From: Deltaproteobacteria bacterium
GTDB taxonomy: Bacteria > Myxococcota_A > UBA9160 > SMWR01
Assembly: GCA_019313605.1 (NCBI GenBank)
Contig: JAFDAW010000003.1
Coordinates: 1 to 29,838, forward strand
Direction of reading: 5' to 3'
DNA: 29,838 bases
In this document: positions 1 to 7,227 of the stretch, piece after piece
Position numbering within the stretch: position 1 is the first letter of the stretch
How the letters are laid out: each line of letters starts with the position of its first letter
Position numbers and translations under genes: made by a program
The notes under the pieces: model-generated
The model's database searches: none
The model's input: only the letters and a program-made list of their open reading frames with translations
What the model was told of the DNA's origin: nothing

Positions 1-9
1 GATGGGGTT

Positions 10-1416
10 CTAACGCTCCCCCATCAGAACGACGGCATAGCATCTCTCTTCCACCTCGATTGCCCCCGAGCGCTTCTGGCTAATGAGGCCCATCCTCTGA
101 ATCATCTCTTTGTTCGATGATGCGACAAACAGGTTGTTTTCATCGCCATCGATCGCCAAGAAGGCTGCGCTTCCAACGACCCTGATCGTATCAATAGGCA
201 TCCCTAGCGATGGGTCAACGACGGAAACACCACCCATTCTCTTCCCAATATAAACCAGGCCAGTTGCCGGATCTAGCTTGATTGATGCAGATCCCATGCC
301 AACGAAAATTCTACCTGTAATGCTCAAACTCGTGGGATCGATGACCAGGAGGTTCGGAGAGTTTTTCGCGATGACGTACAGGCTGGCGCCGTCCTCACTG
401 ACGGCACCGCGCAGGGGCGTCTCTTCTAGCGTCTGGGTTGTGACGATCTCTCGCCTATACAGATCGACGACGGAAATAGAGTTGGACATCGGCTGGATCA
501 GGAAAGCCCGCGGCTCGGCGGGACTCATCACGACCGAAGTCGGCTCCGACGGCAGGCGGACCCGCTCGATTTCGCGCAGAGAGTCGGTGTCAATGATGCT
601 CGCGGTATTCGAGCCGCGGTTGGCCGATACCAGGATTCTGCCATTGGGTGACAGGCCGATTTCTACCGGCTCATCGCCAAAGCGCAATCGGACCCGGCGG
701 AAGATCTCTGCAGTACCCACGTCAATGGCCGCAATGGTGGACTCGCCTGCGAGGGCGACGTACACCCACTCCCTCCGCTGATCGAGGACGGCGCCCATCG
801 GGCCACTGCCCGTCGCAATCGTGTCGATGATCTCCATGGTGTGCTTGTTGAAGACCGAAACGACGTTGCTGCCCGTATTCGTGGCAAAACCCATCAGGTT
901 CTTCAGTTGCCGTCGGGGTTTTGCCAGGGAAAATGTCGGTGTGAAGCTGAATCCGCCGCTTACCAGCTTCTCGGGCCTCAACGAGAGAAACAAGGTGCTG
1001 GATGTTTCTCGGATGATCTTGAAATCCTGCTCGATGAACAGCAACTCATCGGGAATCAGGAGGTCTGCCATCCCCTCTTCACCAAGCAGGGATGCCGCAC
1101 CCACCCGCAGCGATAACCCACTGTATAAACCGGGCGGTAACGACACCGAAACCAATCGCTTCTGCAGTCCGATCAGATCCTTCCCGTACGGACCGGCAAA
1201 GGCCTGTTGCAGCGGGATGGTGCTGCCGTCATTTCTGACGGCCAGGATTTCCGTAATGCTGAAACTGAGCCGGTTGATCTCCTGGGGAAGGGGCTGAAGA
1301 TACAGACGCAGCAAGCCTTCCGTGCTCGAAACCGGCTGGTAGGCGGGAGGCATCGGCGCGCAGCCCGCTGCAAAAAACGCGAGCAGGCCCAGGATGGCAA
1401 GAACTCTTGTTCCCAT
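10..1416 (-). CDS. YVTN-type beta-propeller lipoprotein
   Basis: Predicted outer-surface or periplasmic lipoprotein of 468 residues. The N-terminus is a signal peptide ending in lipobox FAAGC with the lipidated Cys at residue 19. Residues about 30-165 form a beta-rich domain that resembles DUF4382-like modules, a weak call. From about residue 175 to 445 there are repeated units of the type 'VSVFNKHTMEIIDTIATGSGP', with aspartate and glycine-proline turns, typical of YVTN/cytochrome-D1-like seven-bladed propellers. In-frame GTG codons lie at 1422 and 1419, but the ATG at 1416 has a GGAG nine bases upstream and is preferred. The gene follows the cytochrome gene on the same strand but is separated from it by a strong terminator, so it probably has its own promoter. 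Propellers of this kind are common partners of surface cytochromes. A specific role here is inference. Confidence 0.85.
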   Translation of the reverse strand: MGTRVLAILGLLAFFAAGCAPMPPAYQPVSSTEGLLRLYLQPLPQEINRLSFSITEILAVRNDGSTIPLQQAFAGPYGKDLIGLQKRLVSVSLPPGLYSGLSLRVGAASLLGEEGMADLLIPDELLFIEQDFKIIRETSSTLFLSLRPEKLVSGGFSFTPTFSLAKPRRQLKNLMGFATNTGSNVVSVFNKHTMEIIDTIATGSGPMGAVLDQRREWVYVALAGESTIAAIDVGTAEIFRRVRLRFGDEPVEIGLSPNGRILVSANRGSNTASIIDTDSLREIERVRLPSEPTSVVMSPAEPRAFLIQPMSNSISVVDLYRREIVTTQTLEETPLRGAVSEDGASLYVIAKNSPNLLVIDPTSLSITGRIFVGMGSASIKLDPATGLVYIGKRMGGVSVVDPSLGMPIDTIRVVGSAAFLAIDGDENNLFVASSNKEMIQRMGLISQKRSGAIEVEERCYAVVLMGER

Positions 1417-1549
1417 CACCACTCACTCCAAGTGTCCGCCCCCGAGCCACGCTCGCCACTGAGGCGCAAGGGCCCTCCGCTCCGCATAGTACGTAGCACT
1501 TCCAGGATCAGTCTTTTTCCAGAGTAGCAGGGTGGGATGCACCGATCAG

Positions 1550-1583
1550 AAAAAAGGCTGGCGGTACGATTGTACCGCCAGCC
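1550..1583 (-). terminator. Rho-independent terminator after the cytochrome gene
   Basis: A perfect 12-bp GC-rich inverted repeat (arms GGCTGGCGGTAC and GTACCGCCAGCC, four-base loop) lies 55 bases beyond the stop codon of the hexahaem cytochrome. On the minus strand the stem is followed by six uridines. There is no T-run on the plus-strand side. It should end the NHL-cytochrome transcript and separate it from the downstream lipoprotein gene. Confidence 0.9.
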
Positions 1584-1638
1584 CTTCTCGTTACGCCGAA
1601 CGAATCGGCTTATTCATCACAATGTCAACAAATAGCCA

Positions 1639-2763
1639 CTAGTCCTTGACGTGGCACTTGTTGCAGAGGGAGCGCTGGAACTCGCCATACTCTGTCGTGA
1701 TGTCTCGCCCGTAGTAGTCCGCATTCGGGACCGCACCCATGGCGGCGAGATTCGCCGCAGTCGGCCAACCCTCGGCCAGCATCTCATGCTCCATGTCCCA
1801 TCGGGTGATGTTGTTGAACGCAGAAGCGTGCGCGCGGTGACACGTCATGCACATGACGTTGTCTGTGCTGTCGGGGCCCGCCGTCGATGTCACGGCTGCC
1901 AGCAGGACGGCCTTGTCGGTCTCCTGCCGCTCGAACTGCACGAGTGCATCGAACGAAGTGGCCGGAAGACCCGTGAAGTCGCCCGTGGCTACATAGGCGT
2001 TGTAGACAGTGGCTTGGCCGTTCAGGAACTCGCCATTGCCCGACGGATGCTTATGGTTGTCGTTGATGTAATCGCCGTGGCAGCCTGCACACCACTCACC
2101 CATGTTCTCGCCGTAGGCAACGTGGCTGGCATCTGTCTCGCCGTAACCGGCGGTCACGGCAGTCGGTGCGGTCGCGAAACTATCCTCGAGGAGCCGATAG
2201 TTGCCCGCGATGGTGCCAGCAACCGGAACATCGCCGTAGGAGCCCGACACGGAGATCGGAGCCGTTCCGCCGGTGCCCACCTGACCGTGCGGATCGTGGC
2301 AGCTCTGGCAGCCGAGAATGCCCGAGGGATAGCCGCCGCCGGGAGCGGCCGCGTTGGTGGCATCGACGGTCAGACCGAAGTCCAGTGCGATGACGTTGTG
2401 ACCCATGTTATCGGGATCGGAAGTTACACTGCCGCTCCAGTTGGTGTTCGTATAGCTCTGGGTCAGCCAGAAGAAGTCACCAGCCGGCGACCAGACGGTC
2501 CCGTCTGCACTCATGCTGTGATAGCTACGGGACGAACCGGCACCGGCGTGACAGTTCAGGCAGGTCGAACTGGGATCCGAGCCCTTCAGGAGCAGGTTGT
2601 TGGGGTTACCCTCAACCGGGTTATCCAGAGAGTTGTGCATGCTGTGGCAGCCGTCGCAGTGTGCGACACCGCCGCCGTGGAATGCCGTTGCCGTGCCGGC
2701 AAGCCCGATCGTCGCGGCTAGCGCAGCAAGTCCCGACACCATTACCCATTTGATATTACTCAT
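1639..2763 (-). CDS. omcS-like: Hexahaem OmcS-type extracellular nanowire cytochrome c
   Basis: Secreted 374-residue c-type cytochrome. The signal peptide ends at about Ala27, so the mature protein starts with FHGGG. Six CXXCH haem sites lie at residues 36-40, 68-72, 152-156, 225-229, 305-309 and 367-371. Recalled Geobacter sulfurreducens OmcS has the same number and order of sites, the same mature start (FHSGGVA) and the same C-terminal signature (CNKCHAKD; here CNKCHVKD). It also shares local motifs such as CHDPHG, EWCA.CH and CHRAHAS. His43 (mature His16, in CHSMHNS) matches the OmcS histidine that ligates a haem in the neighbouring subunit, which supports filament assembly. The mature protein is about 60 residues shorter than OmcS, so inter-haem loops are trimmed. 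The start has GAGGTGA upstream and overlaps the NHL gene by eight bases, suggesting translational coupling. Expected role: micrometre-range electron conduction outside the cell. Confidence 0.93.
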   Translation of the reverse strand: MSNIKWVMVSGLAALAATIGLAGTATAFHGGGVAHCDGCHSMHNSLDNPVEGNPNNLLLKGSDPSSTCLNCHAGAGSSRSYHSMSADGTVWSPAGDFFWLTQSYTNTNWSGSVTSDPDNMGHNVIALDFGLTVDATNAAAPGGGYPSGILGCQSCHDPHGQVGTGGTAPISVSGSYGDVPVAGTIAGNYRLLEDSFATAPTAVTAGYGETDASHVAYGENMGEWCAGCHGDYINDNHKHPSGNGEFLNGQATVYNAYVATGDFTGLPATSFDALVQFERQETDKAVLLAAVTSTAGPDSTDNVMCMTCHRAHASAFNNITRWDMEHEMLAEGWPTAANLAAMGAVPNADYYGRDITTEYGEFQRSLCNKCHVKD

Positions 2764-3934
2764 CTTGATTCACCTCTTTGCGTTGCGATTCAACTGCCTC
2801 TGCATTCCCGCCGGTATCGCCAGAATTCGCCGACGCCAGATCATTCCCCTGATCGACGGCGAACTCGGGACGATCCGAAACGCGTTCTTCGGTCATCCGA
2901 CTGGATTGCCCTTGATTGTTTTTCATTGTTTCGCCCACCAGCGGCGGGCTCGCCTCTTGATGCACTACCTTGAAAACACTGACACCTCTATTTGCAGCCT
3001 GTCCAACGTAGACGTTGCCAAGGCTGTCGATGGCCAGATCATCTGGCACGATCAAATTTGACGGCTGATTGCCGCGATAACCGAATTCTGTCTGAAACAT
3101 CAACTTGCGGTCGAAAACCAGGACGACGCTCCGCAACCGATCCGACACGTAGATGTATCCCTTGTCATCGGTGGCGATTCCCGAGACGACGCCAAACTTC
3201 CCCTTGCCGCTGCCGGATTTTCCGAATCGCCTCAACTCGCCGCGAGGGGACAGCTTGAAGGCGGAGAACAGGACGGGAACCGTGAAGAAGAAATTCCCCT
3301 CGTTGTCGACCGTGAAACCGTTGAGGGCGATGTCTTCGAGCGTCTTCTTTCGCCAGCTATTGATCGACAGCTCACGCTGCCGGTCTTCGCGGGGGATGAA
3401 CGGCTTGATCTCGCGACTCAGGTCGTAACTCGTTTCGAAGCGGCCAGCTTCGTCGACCACTAGCACCCTCATGGAGTCCGAATCGACCAGGTACAAAGAA
3501 TTGTTCCGGTGTACCAAGCGATCCGCAGCAAACTTCGAAAAAGTGGAGGGGACGTTCTGGAGTGAAATTTCGGCGACCTCTTCGCCCCGAAAATTCAGCA
3601 GATGCACGGCCGAGGTCTGATATCCCCTGGTGAGGAGAAAGATGTCACCGTCATCGCCGATCGCGATGTCGGCGGCGCTACCAAGACCCTCTGCGAACAC
3701 GAAGATCTCCATGCCGTGTTCGTCAAAGATCCGGATGTCGTTCTTGCGCTGGTGGAGCGCGTAGATTTCGTTTCGCTCAGAGTCGACCGCGAGCTTGGCC
3801 CACTGCGACAGCACCGGGCCCTCGAAATTGGAGAGCGGATAGCTGAACGAGGCCGTCACTTCGGCGAGTGCCAGATTCACGGGCAGCGCCATCAAAAGCG
3901 CCAGCAGTGAGGTTTTTAGGGTTCGGCTCGTCAT
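2756..3934 (-). CDS. Secreted NHL-repeat beta-propeller protein
   Basis: Protein of about 392 residues with a signal peptide cleaved near ALA|EV (residue 24) and no lipobox. Residues about 40-320 hold NHL-type blades, with recurring motifs such as LAVDSERNEIYAL, IAIGDDGDIFLL, IATDDKGYIYVSD and LAIDSLGNVYVGQ, forming a six-bladed propeller. The last 60 residues are Gln/Glu/Ser-rich and look disordered. It overlaps the start of the OmcS-like gene by eight bases. NHL proteins recur beside nanowire cytochromes, and from memory one lies next to omcS in Geobacter, so an accessory role in cytochrome export or filament assembly is plausible but inferred. The start is ATG at 3934 or the adjoining GTG at 3937. 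Both fall within a few bases of the transcription start predicted from the sigma-54 promoter, so the message may be almost leaderless. Confidence 0.88.
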   Translation of the reverse strand: MTSRTLKTSLLALLMALPVNLALAEVTASFSYPLSNFEGPVLSQWAKLAVDSERNEIYALHQRKNDIRIFDEHGMEIFVFAEGLGSAADIAIGDDGDIFLLTRGYQTSAVHLLNFRGEEVAEISLQNVPSTFSKFAADRLVHRNNSLYLVDSDSMRVLVVDEAGRFETSYDLSREIKPFIPREDRQRELSINSWRKKTLEDIALNGFTVDNEGNFFFTVPVLFSAFKLSPRGELRRFGKSGSGKGKFGVVSGIATDDKGYIYVSDRLRSVVLVFDRKLMFQTEFGYRGNQPSNLIVPDDLAIDSLGNVYVGQAANRGVSVFKVVHQEASPPLVGETMKNNQGQSSRMTEERVSDRPEFAVDQGNDLASANSGDTGGNAEAVESQRKEVNQDE

Positions 3935-3949
3935 CACGAGCGCTTTTAG

Positions 3950-3965
3950 TGCAATGGACGTGCCA
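3950..3965 (-). promoter_or_regulatory. Sigma-54 (RpoN) -24/-12 promoter
   Basis: The minus strand reads TGGCACGTCCATTGCA, which matches the consensus TGGCACG-N4-TTGCA at every specified base with the required GG-N10-GC spacing. It points at the NHL-cytochrome pair. The predicted transcription start is about 3939, only five bases before the ATG at 3934. RpoN promoters need an AAA+ enhancer-binding activator, so expression of the nanowire genes should be conditional. Confidence 0.85.
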
Positions 3966-4457
3966 ATTTAGATCGAAATCAAACACCTTTAATAACAATG
4001 GGTTATAGGATTTCAAAGCATCTTCCTGGGGAGTTCTGTCTAAATCTGGGGATACGGCCAAACCCAAAGTGGTGATTTCACCATCTCACGGGTTTTTCGG
4101 TCAAATCTCGCCTGAATCTGGAATGCGAGTTAGGGCCGAAGTTGCGCATGCGTGAAGTGATCCCGGACGCCTGGCTGCACCCCCAGGCGGGCAAAATGGG
4201 ATCGCCGTTCAAGACCCCGCCGGTGCACCCAAGCCACGCCCGCACCGGATCGCAAAATCAGCTGATCTCGCGGCGCCCCCGAGACACGAGTCTTCCGACC
4301 TGAAATTCTGCTATACTCTATAACGAGTTGAATAACATGCACGGATCGTGCTGATCACGAACGACGGATAAAACCCGTCCATCGGGCGAAGCGCTCAATG
4401 GAGCCGAGCAGAAGCAAGATCTCTACGTCGGGCCGGAAGCTGTTTCGAACCGATCGC
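3966..4457. other. Noncoding upstream region of the nanowire operon
   Basis: About 490 bases without a convincing gene; the one minus-strand reading frame at 4130-4342 lacks signal, domain or ribosome-site support. An imperfect palindrome TGGTGA-TT-TCACCA lies at 4070-4083, roughly 105-120 bases upstream of the -24 element, which is the usual distance for an RpoN activator site. It is a candidate enhancer only. I searched by eye for a GEMM cyclic-dinucleotide riboswitch, which is known upstream of some Geobacter cytochrome genes, and found no match on either strand. Confidence 0.4.
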
Positions 4458-5246
4458 CTACTCGACGTTGACTTTGGCCTGCTCGACCAGAATGTCGTAC
4501 GAGTAGCCATGACCGAAGTCCTGGTTGGTCTTCAGTGTGCCCTTGATGACGACCAGGTCGCCTAGCTGTGCAGTGTCATCAGTCGTAACCGTCAGATCGT
4601 TGGACCCATCGGCCCCGGATCCGTCCTGAAGGTGAATCCAGTTTCGACCCATGATTCCGGCGTTGAATTTGACCACGCGGCCCCTCACCGAAACTTCATG
4701 TTCAGCCAACGTCTCTCCTTCGGCAAACAGTTCGGCGACCGTCTTGCCTCCCGAAGCCTTCTGGATATTGCTCAAGTCAACCGCAGCTCGAGGGGCTGCC
4801 TTCTCAGGCGCGGTGCCGTGCTCGGGAATTGCCTGCTTGATTGCTGGTGCCTGCGGTGCCGGTGCGGCACCGCCGCTTCCTCCTTTGATGGCGCCGACGA
4901 AATAAACGACATCGAAGGTTCTATCCAGCGTCTGACTGTGAAAGTCCATCATCGGCATTCCGTTTGTCAGCATCACGTTCTCGCCCACCCGCACAGCGGT
5001 CTGCGGGCCTGCGGCCCACACCTTCTGCTCTCCGGTATCCACGAGAACATAGGTGTATCCCGCCGCGTCCATCGTCTCGACGATCGCTCCGGAGATGAAC
5101 TGCCCTGGAGCCGATTCGGCCTCAGCGGGTGCCAGAACGACCTTCGGAGCTTCCACCGCCGGGGTTTCCGATTCAGAACACGCCCCCGAGAGCAGTGTCG
5201 TCGGGGCCAGAAACAACAAGGAAAGCATTCTCTTTGTCACGCGCAT
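4458..5246 (-). CDS. Tandem OB-fold lipoprotein
   Basis: Predicted 262-residue lipoprotein. The signal peptide ends in SGAC with the lipidated Cys at residue 23. An Ala/Pro/Glu linker is followed by a first OB-like domain at about residues 40-120 (VETMDAAGYTYVLVDTGEQK...). A second Ala/Pro-rich linker leads to a second OB domain at about 155-262 (VSVRGRVVKFNAGIMGRNWI, then LGDLVVIKGTL). The second resembles periplasmic OB-fold proteins annotated as 'nucleic-acid-binding' near multihaem cytochromes; DNA binding is unlikely for a lipoprotein outside the cytoplasm. The ATG at 5246 is chosen because the signal peptide begins there. A longer frame to 5396 would bury it. It is the most upstream minus-strand gene of the nanowire locus, set apart from the NHL gene by about 520 bases. 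Confidence 0.82.
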   Translation of the reverse strand: MRVTKRMLSLLFLAPTTLLSGACSESETPAVEAPKVVLAPAEAESAPGQFISGAIVETMDAAGYTYVLVDTGEQKVWAAGPQTAVRVGENVMLTNGMPMMDFHSQTLDRTFDVVYFVGAIKGGSGGAAPAPQAPAIKQAIPEHGTAPEKAAPRAAVDLSNIQKASGGKTVAELFAEGETLAEHEVSVRGRVVKFNAGIMGRNWIHLQDGSGADGSNDLTVTTDDTAQLGDLVVIKGTLKTNQDFGHGYSYDILVEQAKVNVE

Positions 5247-5607
5247 ATCCGTTTGTGTTCTCCATTTCGGCGCTAATCCCCGTCCATCGTCTGGAAGATG
5301 AGAGATCGTAGACGATGAGACAGTCGAAAAAAAACAAGCTGTGTTCTGGCAATGACCGATAACACGCGTTTGGGAAGCTGTCGATGTAAACCCCATTTTG
5401 AAATGTCGGGTTTAGGGCACCGTGTCGGCCCTGGAGGCCGACATGGGCGAGACGGCAACCCGACTGCCGAGCAGCGAGAAACTGAACCGCCTGGAGATTC
5501 GGGCAGCGTGCTGGAGCGCCGACTGACCCAAGCGCGAGCGGCCGAGCTGCCTGGACGAGCCGTATCGAATCTGTGAAGAATCGAGTGGGTTCCTGTAGTT
5601 TTGATGC
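5247..5607. other. Divergent intergenic region with a palindrome
   Basis: Region between the OB-fold lipoprotein gene (minus) and the GT-C-like gene (plus). It contains an 8-bp perfect inverted repeat, TGTCGGCC / GGCCGACA, with a five-base loop at 5423-5443. No T-run follows on either strand, so it is not an ordinary terminator. A run of eight T on the minus strand near 5327-5334 is not preceded by a stem. Open frames here have no protein-like features. Confidence 0.4.
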
Positions 5608-7071
5608 GTGGAAGGCCTGAAAAGAAAACGCTTGTCGCAACATCGTGAGCTCGGATGGCTTTGCCCGGTTTCCCTAGCACTGCTGGGATTGGGCGCCCTG
5701 GCGGTTGTCGCGCAAACCCTCGTGATTCGACTTCCCTGTGCGATGTCGCTCGATTACGTAGAAGGGTTCGTCCGCCTCGATGCCGCGCGGCTGGCGCAAG
5801 GGGGGGCTCTCTACGGCGACCCATCGCAAGTGCCATGGACGGTGCATCCCTATACCCCTGTTTATACGGCGCTCGTGGCAGTCGCCGATGGATTGGGGCG
5901 AGGATTTGCAGCCGCGAGGGGCATCGCCTATGCGGCGATTCTGGCGACGGCGCTCTTGATCGGACTCACGGGACAGCGCCGAACTGGGCTGGTTGCCTGG
6001 GGGGTTGCCGCGCTCTACTTGACGCAACCCCTGTTCGCGACCTGGGGGGCACTTGCTCGCCCCGATAGCCTCGCGGTGCTCTTCTCCGCTCTCGGCGTCG
6101 TCATCGTGGGCCGGTACGCGGGAGGTCGGGGTGTCCTTTGGGCGCTGCCTCTTTTTCTTTTCGCGGGGCTCACCAAGCAGAGCGTCGGCGCAGGCTTGCT
6201 TGCAAGCCTGCTCTACCTCCTCGTCGAGTCGCCTCGCCAGGTGTTGCCGTTCCTGCTGCTCGGCGCGCTCGGAGGAGGTGCTGCCGTCCTCGCATTACAG
6301 CTCGGTTCCGGCGGTTGGTTCTGGTTTCACACCGTTGAAGCAAATTTGAATCGCTTCAATTGGGAACAGCTATGGGCATTGGAGAAATTATTCGCCGGCA
6401 GCCATTGGCCAGCACTGGTCGTGGGGAGCGTCGTACTCATCCTACTCGTGCGAAGGCGGCGCTTTCCTCTCTTTGGTCTTTGGTTCGTGGTTGCGAGCCT
6501 GTCGACCCTCAGCGGAGGGAAAGTCGGTGCAAACCTGAATTATTTCTTCGAAGCACTCGCGGCGCTCGCTTTCTTGATTGCGCGTGAGTTTCCTGTTCAT
6601 CTCGCGGATCGCCTAACTCGCCGGGGGCGCATGGCTACGCCGATCCTCGTCGCGTGCGTGGCGGTGATCATGGCCATCGCAAACATGGACGTGCATCGGC
6701 GAAGCAACCTTCGCCTGAAGGAGGCGGATCAGATATTCCTGGACGTCGTGGAGAAGATCGGCTCGCAAGAAGGTCCGATGATTTCGGACGATGCGGCGAT
6801 TCTCGTCCACAGCGGCAAGCCGCTTCTCTTTCGTCCGTTCATCATGACGCAATTGGCGAAGGCGGGGATTTGGGACCAGCAACCCCTCGTCAATGCGCTG
6901 GAGCAGGGAACGATTCCTTATGTGATCTTCCGCTCACACCCACCCGCCATACATCAGGATCGCTACACCCCCGAGATGCGCGCAGCCCTGAAGCGGTACT
7001 ATCAACGCGTGGGAAATTATGTATTGGCATTCCCGTACGAGGTGCACGCCCCTGTTTCGGTCGTGAGATGA
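5608..7071 (+). CDS. Polytopic GT-C-like membrane glycosyltransferase (putative)
   Basis: 487-residue integral membrane protein with roughly ten hydrophobic segments, the first at about residues 18-42. After it comes a periplasmic loop with acidic residues (SLDYVEG...) and a Tyr/Pro-rich stretch (VHPYTPVY). This layout is typical of GT-C enzymes (ArnT/PMT/RgtA-like families) that use polyprenyl-phosphate sugars, with an acidic residue in the first loop as candidate catalytic base. The C-terminal 140 residues form a soluble domain. The start is a GTG with a weak ribosome site; no in-frame ATG precedes it. A TMTC-like gene follows on the same strand after 156 bases. Substrate and acceptor cannot be read from the sequence. 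Confidence 0.7.
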   Translation: MEGLKRKRLSQHRELGWLCPVSLALLGLGALAVVAQTLVIRLPCAMSLDYVEGFVRLDAARLAQGGALYGDPSQVPWTVHPYTPVYTALVAVADGLGRGFAAARGIAYAAILATALLIGLTGQRRTGLVAWGVAALYLTQPLFATWGALARPDSLAVLFSALGVVIVGRYAGGRGVLWALPLFLFAGLTKQSVGAGLLASLLYLLVESPRQVLPFLLLGALGGGAAVLALQLGSGGWFWFHTVEANLNRFNWEQLWALEKLFAGSHWPALVVGSVVLILLVRRRRFPLFGLWFVVASLSTLSGGKVGANLNYFFEALAALAFLIAREFPVHLADRLTRRGRMATPILVACVAVIMAIANMDVHRRSNLRLKEADQIFLDVVEKIGSQEGPMISDDAAILVHSGKPLLFRPFIMTQLAKAGIWDQQPLVNALEQGTIPYVIFRSHPPAIHQDRYTPEMRAALKRYYQRVGNYVLAFPYEVHAPVSVVR

Positions 7072-7227
7072 GCGCAACAATAAGCCCCCACGTATATCCC
7101 GTGGCCTTTCGGCCCCCGGTCGTGAACCAGCCACCTACATCGCTGGATTTGGCAAAGCACCCGGACAGCGGCACGGAACGTGCGCGGCTGATTTTCCCCA
7201 AGCGCTAAGCGCCTTCGCGGGAGAGAC

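Noticed and set aside
1654..1667. TGGCAC...TTGCA on the plus strand resembling a sigma-54 promoter
   Set aside because: The GG-to-GC spacing is two bases short, and the sequence is the reverse complement of the last CXXCH codons of the cytochrome.
1651..2721. 356-residue plus-strand frame opposite the cytochrome gene
   Set aside because: It is a codon-bias shadow of the cytochrome; no signal, domain or ribosome site, and the minus-strand product is unmistakable.
3938..4457. Possible GEMM cyclic-dinucleotide riboswitch upstream of the nanowire operon
   Set aside because: Neither the GGGACGCAAAGCC-type core nor its complement is present, and the sigma-54 start leaves no room for a leader.
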